A DNA stretch of 61,129 bases, from NCBI GenBank assembly GCA_017412085.1, contig JAFPYS010000013.1:1-61129 (forward strand), in the 5' to 3' direction. This document shows positions 1-8,658 of this stretch, in pieces. The stretch's first letter is position 1. Every line of letters starts with the position of its first letter. Origin of the DNA: Alphaproteobacteria bacterium (GTDB taxonomy: Bacteria; Pseudomonadota; Alphaproteobacteria; CAAHEQ01; UBA3637). The position numbers and the translations under genes are program-made. The notes below the pieces were generated by a model. The model was not told the origin of the DNA. It worked only from the letters and a program-made list of their open reading frames with translations, and made no database searches.

Positions 1-35
1 ACTTTAAAGGAACCTTTTTGTTCGTCTAAAACAAC

Positions 36-62
36 AAAAAACGCCCCGTAAAATCGGGGGCG
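36..62 (-). terminator. Rho-independent terminator of the rpsO-pnp transcript
   Basis: On the minus strand a GC-rich stem (CGCCCC at 42-47 pairing with GGGGCG at 57-62) is followed by a run of T. It lies just past the pnp stop codon and would end the rimP-to-pnp transcripts. Confidence 0.85.
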
Positions 63-80
63 CTTTTAAAGATGCTTTAC

Positions 81-2282
81 TTACTCAGCCGGCGTTTCGG
101 CGGGTGCTTCCGCAGGAGCCTCAGCAGGCTTTTCTGCATTTTCACCTTCTGCGTGTTTTTTCTTTTCAGGCAATTCTATGATTTCGCCTGTTTCTTGGTT
201 AACACGCTTCATAGACAACTTGATCTTGCCACGGTTATCAGCACCTTGGCACAACACTTTGACCTTGTCGCCTTCTTTTAACACGTCCGTGACTTTTTCG
301 ACGCGCTCTGGTTTAATTTCAGACACGTGCACCAAGCCATCACGATTTGGCATAAAGTTCACAAATGCACCGAAGTCCATGATTTTCACAACAGTACCAT
401 CATACACCTTACCCTTTTCTGGTTCGGCAACAATGCCTTTGATCCAATCAATCGCGGCTTGAGCCACAGCGCCATCCACAGCGGCCACAGACACAATACC
501 ATCTTCGTTAATGTTAACGGTAGCGCCTGTTTTTTCTGTAATTTCGCGAATGGTCTTACCACCGGAACCGATAACATCGCGAATCTTTTCCTTGTCAATT
601 TGGAAAGATTGAATACGTGGCGCATTCGGGCTAACCTCTGCACGAGGTTCAGCAATAGATTCGGCCATCTTGCCCAAAATATGCATACGACCTTCATGAG
701 CCTGCTCCAACGCAATCTTCATGATTTCTTTTGTAATGGATGTAATCTTAATATCCATCTGCAAAGCGGTCACACCATCTTTTGTTCCAGCAACTTTAAA
801 GTCCATATCACCCAAGTGATCTTCATCGCCTAAGATATCTGTCAAGACGGCAAACTTATCGCCCTCTTTGATCAATCCCATAGCGATACCGGCCACAGGC
901 TTTTTCATCGGAACACCCGCATCCATTAAGGACAAGGTAGAACCGCAAACTGTCGCCATAGAGGAAGACCCATTGGATTCCATAATATCGGACACAACAC
1001 GAATTGTGTATGGGAATTCTTCTTTGCTTGGCAACATTGGATGAATAGCACGCCAGGCCAATTTTCCATGACCAATTTCACGACGACCCGGAGAACCCAA
1101 ACGACCAATTTCGCCGACAGAATATGGCGGGAAGTTGTAATGCAACATAAAGTGCTCACTTTGTTCGCCATCTAATGAATCAATGATTTGTTCATCGTCT
1201 TCTGTTCCTAATGTTGTCACAACCATGGCCTGTGTTTCACCTCGTGTAAACAAGGCAGAACCATGAGCTTTTGGCAACAAACCAACTTCTGTTTCAATCA
1301 CACGCACTGTCTTTGTGTCGCGGCCATCAATACGTGGGTTGCCCGCCAAAATAGAATCACGCACCGTGCGATATTCAATTTCGTGGAACACTTTTTCATA
1401 GATAGACAATTCAACTTCTTTACCTTCGAATAAAGCTTTTGCTTCCTCACGAATAGCATCCAAAGTTGTTTGGCGTTCCAATTTATTGTGGATTTTGTAA
1501 GCATCCGCAATTTTGGCGCCTAATTTTTCTTTAATTTCTGTGCGCACGGCCTCGTATTCGGCAGGTTCTTGTTGAACTTCCCAAGGATCCTTAGCACATT
1601 CTTCCGCCAACGCAATAATCATATCGATAACTGGTTTCAAGCTTTCATGACCAAATTCCACGGCGCCCAACATTACCTCTTCAGATAATTCTTGTGCTTC
1701 GGATTCCACCATCAACACGCCCTCTTTGGTGCCGGCAACAACCAAATCCAAATCGGTGTGTTTCATTTGTTGGATATCTGGGTTTAACACATACTGACCA
1801 TCAATATAGCCAACTCTGGCACCAGCAATTGGGCCCAAGAATGGCAATCCAGAAATGGTAATTGCAGCAGAAGCAGCAACCATGGCAACGATGTCTGCTT
1901 GCGTTTTCTTGTCATACGAAATTAACGTACAAACAACCTGTGTTTCGTTGTTAAAACCTTTTACAAACAACGGACGAATTGGACGGTCGATTAAGCGGCT
2001 GACCAACACTTCGTGTTCACTTGGTTTTCCTTCGCGTTTAAAAAATCCCCCTGGAATCCGACCAGCAGAATATGTTTTTTCCTGGTAATTCACTGTTAAA
2101 GGGATAAAATCTTCAAAAGTTTCTGGTTTTGTTTTGGCGGCACATACCGTTGCATGTACCATTGTATCTCCGTAACGGACAATCACAGAGCCATCAGCTT
2201 GACGACCAATTTTACCTGTTTCAATGGACAGGTTCTTACCTCCCCAAGTGATTTCCTTTTTAAATGTTGTAAAAACTGACAT
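81..2282 (-). CDS. pnp: Polyribonucleotide nucleotidyltransferase (PNPase)
   Basis: Phosphorolytic 3'-to-5' exoribonuclease of the cytoplasm and degradosome. The 733 residues show two RNase PH-like halves, then a KH domain ([12 protein letters not shown] near residue 560), then an S1 domain ([15 protein letters not shown]), and an acidic, Ala/Pro/Glu-rich tail. Length is normal for the family. The ATG follows a GAAAGGA ribosome-binding site. The gene is the last of the leftward nusA-type cluster and lies 76 bases after rpsO. A hairpin between the two genes could be an RNase III-type processing site, as in other bacteria where rpsO-pnp processing controls PNPase; that regulation is inference. 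Confidence 0.98.
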   Translation of the reverse strand: MSVFTTFKKEITWGGKNLSIETGKIGRQADGSVIVRYGDTMVHATVCAAKTKPETFEDFIPLTVNYQEKTYSAGRIPGGFFKREGKPSEHEVLVSRLIDRPIRPLFVKGFNNETQVVCTLISYDKKTQADIVAMVAASAAITISGLPFLGPIAGARVGYIDGQYVLNPDIQQMKHTDLDLVVAGTKEGVLMVESEAQELSEEVMLGAVEFGHESLKPVIDMIIALAEECAKDPWEVQQEPAEYEAVRTEIKEKLGAKIADAYKIHNKLERQTTLDAIREEAKALFEGKEVELSIYEKVFHEIEYRTVRDSILAGNPRIDGRDTKTVRVIETEVGLLPKAHGSALFTRGETQAMVVTTLGTEDDEQIIDSLDGEQSEHFMLHYNFPPYSVGEIGRLGSPGRREIGHGKLAWRAIHPMLPSKEEFPYTIRVVSDIMESNGSSSMATVCGSTLSLMDAGVPMKKPVAGIAMGLIKEGDKFAVLTDILGDEDHLGDMDFKVAGTKDGVTALQMDIKITSITKEIMKIALEQAHEGRMHILGKMAESIAEPRAEVSPNAPRIQSFQIDKEKIRDVIGSGGKTIREITEKTGATVNINEDGIVSVAAVDGAVAQAAIDWIKGIVAEPEKGKVYDGTVVKIMDFGAFVNFMPNRDGLVHVSEIKPERVEKVTDVLKEGDKVKVLCQGADNRGKIKLSMKRVNQETGEIIELPEKKKHAEGENAEKPAEAPAEAPAETPAE

Positions 2283-2326
2283 ATATATTTTTTCCTTTCA
2301 TCATCATTCATACATACAAGAGGCTT

Positions 2327-2344
2327 TAGGGTGTCCCTTGACAC
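2327..2344 (-). promoter_or_regulatory. Intercistronic hairpin between rpsO and pnp
   Basis: A perfect 7-bp stem (GGGTGTC/GACACCC) with a 4-base loop lies between the rpsO stop and pnp. There is no T tract, so it reads more as an RNA stabiliser or processing site than a terminator. Confidence 0.6.
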
Positions 2345-2358
2345 CCCAAGCCGAGAAA

Positions 2359-2628
2359 TTATTTCCGCAATTTCAAACGGGCAATCAAATCCTCATAACG
2401 AGCATTGTCTTGCTTTTTAACATAAGCCAACAATTGACGACGTTTTGTCACCATCGAATTCAATCCGCGACGGGAGTGATAATCTTTGGCGTGAGTTTTC
2501 ATGTGTTCGGCCAAAGCATTAATTTTTTCTGTTAAAACAGCAATTTGTACTTCTGGTGAACCAGTATCGCCTTTTGTGATTGCAAAATCAGCAATCAGCT
2601 TTTGTTTAGCTTCTTTTGTCAACGACAT
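2359..2628 (-). CDS. rpsO: 30S ribosomal protein S15
   Basis: Small-subunit protein that binds 16S rRNA early in assembly. The 89 residues match the family length, with the typical start [15 protein letters not shown], the central segment [11 protein letters not shown] and the R-R-Q-L-L-Y region. The ATG is preceded by AAAGGAT. The gene has its own near-perfect promoter at 2738-2766 and a leader of about 100 bases with a hairpin, so rpsO and pnp can be transcribed independently of the upstream rimP-truB genes. S15 feedback on its own leader is known in several bacteria and is possible here. Confidence 0.98.
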   Translation of the reverse strand: MSLTKEAKQKLIADFAITKGDTGSPEVQIAVLTEKINALAEHMKTHAKDYHSRRGLNSMVTKRRQLLAYVKKQDNARYEDLIARLKLRK

Positions 2629-2680
2629 CGTATATCCTTTCTTTTAAGTTAATCAGTTGCTCTCTCCCACAAAACCGGCC

Positions 2681-2703
2681 TTAACCGAGATATCGGTCAG
2701 TTA
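2681..2703 (-). promoter_or_regulatory. Possible structured rpsO leader element
   Basis: On the minus strand ACCGA and TCGGT pair around a 4-base loop, with further imperfect pairing outside. It sits in the rpsO 5' leader, where S15 autoregulatory structures occur in other bacteria. Function is inferred from position only. Confidence 0.3.
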
Positions 2704-2737
2704 GGTCAACCTTGCTTTCATCGAAAACAACGGGGTT

Positions 2738-2766
2738 ATTATACACGATTTTTTTACAAAAATCAA
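2738..2766 (-). promoter_or_regulatory. Sigma-70 promoter of rpsO-pnp
   Basis: TTGATT (2766-2761), a 17-base spacer, then TATAAT (2743-2738) on the minus strand. It lies between the truB stop and rpsO. Confidence 0.8.
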
Positions 2767-2770
2767 GTGA

Positions 2771-3679
2771 TTATTTTATGTTTGACCAAATGAACTCGGG
2801 CCGAATAACTGAATCTTCCTTTTTCACAAGACCTAGTGTTTTTTGCCCGACCTTGGCGCAATAAATACCATCAAAAACCATTGCTTGTGTTTTTTCCAAC
2901 TTATTCCAAGAAAGTCTCTGCCCCTGCGATAGCCGTTTAATCTCTGTCTCTGAAAAAGAAAGGGCCAGCACATCTTTTAATACCGTTTCCATTGGAATTA
3001 ATTGTAAGTTATCTATATTGATTTTTTCTGTTTGCACATCTTCCAGCTGAATTGCCTGAGTCAGGTCAAATGGCAAACATACTGTACGGTGCAACATTGT
3101 CACAACGCCAACCGAGCCCAATGCGTGCGCTATATCATGCGCCAATGTCCGCACATATGTCCCCTTGCTACACACCACCTCAAAGGTGGCATCATCGGGC
3201 CGAATTTTTAATAATTTTAAATCATAAATTGTTACAAAACGGGATTTCATTTCAACCTTTTTGCCGGCGCGTGCTAAATCATAGGATCGCTTACCATCCA
3301 CTTTAATCGCGGAAAAAGCATTGGGCGTTTGCATAATTTCGCCAATAAATTTTGGTAAAATTGCACGCATTTCATCCTCTTGCGGCATCTTATTACTCGT
3401 GGCAATTTCGTTGCCTGCCAAATCATCCGAATCTGTTTCAACGCCCCATTTAACGGTGAATTGATAGGTCTTTTTTCCTTCCATCACATAAGGAATTAAA
3501 CGCGTCGCCTTTCCAAAAGCAATTAGCAAAACGCCGGTTGCCAAAGGATCCAATGTCCCGGCGTGCCCAATTTTTGTTGGATGAAAAAAATGCTTTAAAA
3601 CAGAAACAACTTTCGTCGAGCCCATATCATAGGGCTTATCAATCACCAAAAAACCATTTAAATTATTCTTTGGGCTCAA
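2771..3679 (-). CDS. truB: tRNA pseudouridine-55 synthase TruB
   Basis: Makes pseudouridine 55 in the T loop of tRNAs. The 302 residues contain the family signature with the catalytic aspartate (HAGTLDPLATGVL, near residues 39-51), followed by KATRLIPYV and the later GTYVRTLAHDIAHALG segment. The frame opens with TTG at 3679, overlapping the last 17 bases of rbfA; no in-frame ATG precedes the conserved FLVIDKP, so TTG is the most likely start. It belongs to the rimP-nusA-infB-rbfA-truB cluster, linking translation factors with RNA modification. Confidence 0.95.
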   Translation of the reverse strand: MSPKNNLNGFLVIDKPYDMGSTKVVSVLKHFFHPTKIGHAGTLDPLATGVLLIAFGKATRLIPYVMEGKKTYQFTVKWGVETDSDDLAGNEIATSNKMPQEDEMRAILPKFIGEIMQTPNAFSAIKVDGKRSYDLARAGKKVEMKSRFVTIYDLKLLKIRPDDATFEVVCSKGTYVRTLAHDIAHALGSVGVVTMLHRTVCLPFDLTQAIQLEDVQTEKINIDNLQLIPMETVLKDVLALSFSETEIKRLSQGQRLSWNKLEKTQAMVFDGIYCAKVGQKTLGLVKKEDSVIRPEFIWSNIK

Positions 3680-4049
3680 GATCAGCCTTCACCTTTGGAG
3701 AATTTAACAGCTCTTCAATACGTTCGACATTTTCCATGCGTGTATCCGCCACAAAATCCAATTCTGGCACAATGCGCAAGCGAATTTTACGACCAATTTC
3801 TTTACGGAAAAGACCTTTGTGCTCTCTTAACAAGGCCACCTGTTCGTTTGTATCAACCGGTGGAATCGCCCGCACAAAAATGCGCGCAAAAGATAAATCC
3901 GAAGAAATATCTACTTCCGTCAACATAATATAAGGCGCCTTTAATCCCGTAATAAAAAAGTTGTTATGAATCAACAACGTCGCCAACACATGCTGAATTT
4001 CTTCAGCAACACGTAATTGTCTTTCAGAAGGTGCTTTTTTACTTCTCAT
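3663..4049 (-). CDS. rbfA: Ribosome-binding factor A
   Basis: Small KH-fold protein needed for late 30S maturation and 16S rRNA 5'-end processing. The 128 residues begin PSERQLRVAEEIQHVLATLL and contain the typical VDISSDLSFARIFVR beta-alpha segment and an R-x-P-E-L-D-F block (RIVPELDFVADTRMENVERIEELL). A strong AAGGAG lies before the ATG. It sits 9 bases after infB and overlaps truB by 17 bases, so translation is probably coupled. Confidence 0.95.
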   Translation of the reverse strand: MRSKKAPSERQLRVAEEIQHVLATLLIHNNFFITGLKAPYIMLTEVDISSDLSFARIFVRAIPPVDTNEQVALLREHKGLFRKEIGRKIRLRIVPELDFVADTRMENVERIEELLNSPKVKADLEPKE

Positions 4050-4058
4050 ATCAGCTCC

Positions 4059-6467
4059 TTAATTTGCCACAAATTTGACCGCGGTTTGCTCCATCTCGAA
4101 GCATTCCACAATATCGCCCTCTTTAATATCATCAAATTTAGCCAATTTCACACCACACTCAAACGATTCCTTCACTTCGCGCACGTCGTCTTTCATACGC
4201 TTTAATTGTTCCAAATCGCCCGTGTAAATAACGGTATCATTGCGCAACAAGCGCACCTTGGCACCACGCTTAATCACGCCTTCTGTGACCATACAACCCG
4301 CAATCTTACCCACTTTGGAGATAGAAATCACTTGACGCACCTCGGCATAACCAATGATCTTTTCATGCTCTTCTGGTGTCAACATACCTTCAACAGCTTT
4401 CTTGATATCGTCGGCAACATCATAAATGATTGAGTAATAACGGATGTCCACACCATCGCGTTTGGCCGCACTTCTGGCGCCCTGATTTGCGCGCACATTG
4501 AAGCCTATAACAATCGCATTGCTGGCTCTGGCCAAAGCAATATCTGTTTCGTTAATACCACCCACCGCACTATGTACAATATTTACCTTGATTTCATCAT
4601 TTTTAATCTTGCTTAAAATACCAACCAAAGCCTCAACGGAGCCTTGTACATCCGCCTTAATCAAAACTGGCACTTCCTTCATTTGTCCTGCTTTAATCTG
4701 GGCCAACAAGCCTTCTGTGCCACCAATACGCTTCACATTTAATTGTTCTCGGGCTTTGCGTTGACGATAAGCCGAAATATCTCGTGCTGTTTGTTCGTCC
4801 TGCACCACAACAAAATCATCGCCAGCAGATGGCGTTCCATTTAAACCAATCACTTCCACTGGTTGAGCTGGTTCGGCAATTTCTAACACCTGGTTTTTGG
4901 CGTTAGACATAGAGCGCACACGCCCCCATTCTTGCCCCGTCACAAATAAATCACCAATATGTAATGTTCCTTTTTTCACCAAAATTGTCGCCACGGAACC
5001 GCGGCCTTTTTCCATGCGCGCTTCCACCACAACACCTTCAGCCGGACAATTTTTAGGTGCCTTTAAATCCAACATTTCTGCCTGTAATAAAATGGCTTCA
5101 ACCAATTTATCCAAATTTGTTTTCTGTTTGGCAGATACTTCTACTTCTAACACATCGCCGCCCATAGATTCAACAGCAACTTCGTGTTGCAACAAATCCA
5201 TACGCACCTTGTTTGGATTGGCGCCGGGCATATCGATTTTATTAATCGCAACAATAATTGGTACGCCGGCAGCTTTAGCATGATGAATTGCTTCAATTGT
5301 TTGAGGCATCACACTGTCGTTTGCGGCAACCACCAAAATCACAATATCCGTTACCTGAGCCCCACGTGCACGCATCGCGGTAAAAGCTTCGTGTCCCGGC
5401 GTGTCAATAAATGTAATCTTTTTACCACTTTCTAAAACAACCTGATACGCACCAATATGTTGAGTAATACCGCCTGATTCTTTTGCGGCAACATTGGTGG
5501 AACGCAATGCATCCAATAACGATGTTTTACCATGGTCCACGTGTCCCATCACGGTTACAACCGGTGGACGCGGTTCAAATTCGGATTCAGGAATCTCTTC
5601 ATGCTTCAACACATTTTCAACATCTGATTCGGCCACACGTTGTTTCACGCGGTGCCCCATCTCGGTCACAACCAACTCGGCTGTATCTGCGTCAATCGTC
5701 TGGGTAATGGTCACCATCATGCCCATTTTCATCAATGTTTTCACAACGTCAGCCCCTTTTTCAGCCATACGAGAAGCCAATTCCTGCACCGTAATTGTTT
5801 CAGGAATAATCACATCATGAATCACCTTTTCGGCCGGTCCTTTTTGAGCATTTAAGAATTTTTGATATTGTTTTTCGCGCGCCCGTTTGATGGAAGCCAA
5901 AGAACGTCTGTGATGATGCGGACCAGTTTCATCGTCAGAATCCTCATCATCGCCGGCGGAATATTGCTTGTACGCATTTAAATTCATTTTATTGGCACGT
6001 TTTTCTTCAAAAGACCCCTTGCCCTTATTCATGGCTTGTTCAAGTTCTTTTTGCTTTTTGGCCGCCAAAATTTCATCTAAATCTTTTTTCTTTGTTTCAG
6101 AGAAATTCCGCTGTGTTTTTTCGGAAACAGCCACGCTGGCTTCTAATGCCTGTTGCTCTATTTCGGCCTGACGCTTAGCTTCCTCGGCCACACGACGCTC
6201 TTGTTCTTGACGTGCTTTTTCTGCTTGAGCTTGGCGTTCTGCCTCTAATTGTTTGGCATGTTCGGCCACACGTTGTGCCTCTTGGAGCAATTTCAATTTC
6301 TGAGCCGCATCTTGGGTCATCGACACCGGTTTTTGTTCCGGCGTAATAATACGCCGTTGCTTGCGCACCTCAACTTGAACGCCTGTTCGGGCGCCCAAAT
6401 TAGGACGCAAAGTGCCGCCTAAAGATAACGTTTTTCCAGATAGTGTTAATTTCTTTTCTTCACTCAT
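4059..6467 (-). CDS. infB: Translation initiation factor IF-2
   Basis: GTPase that places initiator fMet-tRNA on the 30S subunit. Of the 802 residues, the N-terminal 200 or so are low-complexity and charged, rich in Glu, Lys and Ala. The G domain has G1 GHVDHGKTS (308-316), G3 DTPGHE (355-360) and G4 NKID (409-412), followed by the IF-2 beta-barrel and C-terminal initiator-tRNA-binding domains ending near EQTAVKF. The ATG follows AAAGGAG. It stands between nusA and rbfA; the small ylxR gene often found between nusA and infB is absent. Confidence 0.98.
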   Translation of the reverse strand: MSEEKKLTLSGKTLSLGGTLRPNLGARTGVQVEVRKQRRIITPEQKPVSMTQDAAQKLKLLQEAQRVAEHAKQLEAERQAQAEKARQEQERRVAEEAKRQAEIEQQALEASVAVSEKTQRNFSETKKKDLDEILAAKKQKELEQAMNKGKGSFEEKRANKMNLNAYKQYSAGDDEDSDDETGPHHHRRSLASIKRAREKQYQKFLNAQKGPAEKVIHDVIIPETITVQELASRMAEKGADVVKTLMKMGMMVTITQTIDADTAELVVTEMGHRVKQRVAESDVENVLKHEEIPESEFEPRPPVVTVMGHVDHGKTSLLDALRSTNVAAKESGGITQHIGAYQVVLESGKKITFIDTPGHEAFTAMRARGAQVTDIVILVVAANDSVMPQTIEAIHHAKAAGVPIIVAINKIDMPGANPNKVRMDLLQHEVAVESMGGDVLEVEVSAKQKTNLDKLVEAILLQAEMLDLKAPKNCPAEGVVVEARMEKGRGSVATILVKKGTLHIGDLFVTGQEWGRVRSMSNAKNQVLEIAEPAQPVEVIGLNGTPSAGDDFVVVQDEQTARDISAYRQRKAREQLNVKRIGGTEGLLAQIKAGQMKEVPVLIKADVQGSVEALVGILSKIKNDEIKVNIVHSAVGGINETDIALARASNAIVIGFNVRANQGARSAAKRDGVDIRYYSIIYDVADDIKKAVEGMLTPEEHEKIIGYAEVRQVISISKVGKIAGCMVTEGVIKRGAKVRLLRNDTVIYTGDLEQLKRMKDDVREVKESFECGVKLAKFDDIKEGDIVECFEMEQTAVKFVAN

Positions 6468-6487
6468 GAATCGCTCCTTTGGAACTG

Positions 6488-8005
6488 TTATTTTTGTGGC
6501 TGCGTCTCTTCACTAAACCAATGCTCGCGCGCTTTCATAATTAAAGCGTTGGCATCTTCTTCAGATAAATCAGCACCCACAATTTCGCGCAACTCATCGC
6601 CCGCCAAATCAGCCAAATCATCCAAAGTCTTAACGCCGGCCTCACCTAATTTAACCAACATTTCTGGTGTTAACCCTTCAAACTTGGTCAAATCTTCCGC
6701 CAGTTTTAACTCTTTTAATTTTTGAGAAACTTCGGCTTCTTTTGCCACTAAATACGCCTTGGCACGATTTTGCAATTCTGTTGCCAAATCGGCATCAAAT
6801 CCTTCGATGCTGGTTAATTCATCCAAAGCAATATAGGCAATATCTTCAACTTTGGCAAAACCTTCTTGCACCAACAAGTGGGCCATCATGTCATCCACAT
6901 CCAAAGCGGACATGAACAAATCAACGCGTCCCTTGGTCTCGGCTTGACGATGTTCAGATTCTTGCGCTTCTGTCATCATATCAATGTGCCAACCGGTTAA
7001 CTGACTGACCAAACGAATATTTTGTCCACGACGACCAATAGCTAAAGAAAGTTGTTCTTCAGGTAACACAACCTCCACATTCTTAGCCTCTTCGTCAATC
7101 ACAATTTTTAACACTTCGTTTGGCGCCAACGCGTTAATGATAAATGTGGCTGGATCATTGGACCATGTGACAACATCAATCTTTTCGCCCTGTAATTCGT
7201 TAACAACCGCTTGTACACGAATACCGCGCATACCAATACAAGCTCCACGTGCATCCAGCGTAGAATCGTTGGAATAAACGGCGATTTTAGCCCGAGATCC
7301 CGGATCACGCGCCACCGCTTTAATGTCAATAATGCCATCATAAATTTCTGGCACTTCCGCTTTAAACAGAGCCGCCAAAAAATCTGGATGAGAACGTGTT
7401 AAGAAAATTTGTGGACCGCGTACTTCGTTACGCACATCCAAAACCAACGCACGAATGCGATCGCCCGGACGATACATTTCTCTTGGAATCATTTCGTCCC
7501 GACGTAACAAAGCTTCCGCACGACCCAACTCAACAATCACATTGCCGGCTTCAACACGTTTCACTGTCCCGTGAACGATCTCGCCCTTCTTGTCTTTCAT
7601 TTCTTCATATTGTTGGCTACGTTCCGCTTCACGCACCTTTTGTGTAATCACCTGTTTCGCTGTTTGAGCCGCAATACGGCCAAAATCCATCGGTGGCAAT
7701 TCGTCCACAATTTCATCACCCACTTTTGCAAACTTATCCGTCTTGCGGGCGTCGGCTAAACTGATTTCACGAAATTCATCCATTACCTCTTCTACAACGG
7801 TAATATAGCGCGCCATACTGATAGAGCCATTGTTTGGATCAATGGTTGTACGAATATCATATTCTGGACCGTATTTGCTGCGACCAGCTTTAGAAATTCC
7901 TTCTTCCATAGCGTGTAAAACAGCTTCTTTTTCAATGCCTTTTTCGTGGGCCAACACATCGGCCATTTGAATCAGTTCTGGTCTGGGTAATGTTGCGTTT
8001 TGCAT
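6488..8005 (-). CDS. nusA: Transcription termination/antitermination factor NusA
   Basis: RNA polymerase-associated factor for pausing, termination and antitermination. The 505 residues have the N-terminal RNAP-binding domain, an S1 domain ([28 protein letters not shown]), two KH domains (around [28 protein letters not shown] and [24 protein letters not shown], the family signatures) and two C-terminal acidic AR repeats, which are common in Proteobacteria. It begins 1 base after the rimP stop, with GAAAGGA upstream, so the pair is co-translated. Confidence 0.98.
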   Translation of the reverse strand: MQNATLPRPELIQMADVLAHEKGIEKEAVLHAMEEGISKAGRSKYGPEYDIRTTIDPNNGSISMARYITVVEEVMDEFREISLADARKTDKFAKVGDEIVDELPPMDFGRIAAQTAKQVITQKVREAERSQQYEEMKDKKGEIVHGTVKRVEAGNVIVELGRAEALLRRDEMIPREMYRPGDRIRALVLDVRNEVRGPQIFLTRSHPDFLAALFKAEVPEIYDGIIDIKAVARDPGSRAKIAVYSNDSTLDARGACIGMRGIRVQAVVNELQGEKIDVVTWSNDPATFIINALAPNEVLKIVIDEEAKNVEVVLPEEQLSLAIGRRGQNIRLVSQLTGWHIDMMTEAQESEHRQAETKGRVDLFMSALDVDDMMAHLLVQEGFAKVEDIAYIALDELTSIEGFDADLATELQNRAKAYLVAKEAEVSQKLKELKLAEDLTKFEGLTPEMLVKLGEAGVKTLDDLADLAGDELREIVGADLSEEDANALIMKAREHWFSEETQPQK

Positions 8006-8006
8006 T

Positions 8007-8492
8007 TTATTTTTTTCCTTTCTTGTTATCTAATGTTTCGTCTTTAAAAGTCAATTTTGCCTTTGCGATATCCTTAAAGTCAAAACTAATTTCTTGCCCC
8101 TCAAAATCGATCGTAATTGTTGTGCCGTTAACCCCCTTAATCACACCCTTAAAGCGTTTACGGCCATCAATGTCATTCAAAAGCTCCACCTTCGCTTCTT
8201 GACCAACAAAGCGTTCATAGTCTGCCAACTTTACCAATGGACGGTCTATGCCTGGTGAGGAAACTTCCAGCACCCAACGTCCGCTGAACGGATCTGCCAC
8301 ATCCAATAAGGCGCTGGCGGTTTGGCTGATTTTTTCACAATCATCCACCGTCATGTCTTCACGATCCACGCGTTCGACCATAATTTGAACCGTCTTGATA
8401 TCGGCCCCAATAATCGCCACACGCACCAAATCGTACCCCATATCTTTCAATGCGGGTTCAACTGCCTTCGTAATCGTTTCAACTAACTCCAT
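8007..8492 (-). CDS. rimP: Ribosome maturation factor RimP
   Basis: Assists 30S subunit assembly. The 161 residues include the family signature region VLEVSSPGIDRPL (near residues 75-87) and a C-terminal SH3-like part. It is the first gene of the leftward cluster, directly behind a fully consensus promoter at 8567-8595, with AAAGGAG before the ATG. A leader of about 60 bases includes complementary GGGGCTTT/AAAGCTCC-like segments but no clear terminator. Confidence 0.96.
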   Translation of the reverse strand: MELVETITKAVEPALKDMGYDLVRVAIIGADIKTVQIMVERVDREDMTVDDCEKISQTASALLDVADPFSGRWVLEVSSPGIDRPLVKLADYERFVGQEAKVELLNDIDGRKRFKGVIKGVNGTTITIDFEGQEISFDFKDIAKAKLTFKDETLDNKKGKK

Positions 8493-8566
8493 TTTTGCTC
8501 CTTTAAAATTTAAGTGGAGCTTTTTTCAAAGCCCCACCCGATCTCATTTATTCAGGAAGTGCCCCC

Positions 8567-8595
8567 ATTATAGCAAAAAAAAATAATCTTGTCAA
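8567..8595 (-). promoter_or_regulatory. Consensus sigma-70 promoter of the rimP-nusA-infB cluster
   Basis: TTGACA (8595-8590), a 17-base spacer, TATAAT (8572-8567) on the minus strand: all twelve bases match consensus. It stands back to back with the promoter of the divergent Cys-rich gene; the two -35 boxes are 9 bases apart. Confidence 0.9.
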
Positions 8596-8604
8596 TAGTT
8601 TTTC

Positions 8605-8634
8605 TTGACAACATTAAACCAAGTAAAATAATAT
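8605..8634 (+). promoter_or_regulatory. Promoter of the 913-residue Cys-rich gene
   Basis: TTGACA (8605-8610), an 18-base spacer, TAATAT (8629-8634), followed by AGGAGA at 8644-8649 and ATG at 8659. The -35 is perfect; the -10 is weaker (4 of 6). Confidence 0.65.
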
Positions 8635-8658
8635 AGAACACATAGGAGACGTATACGC

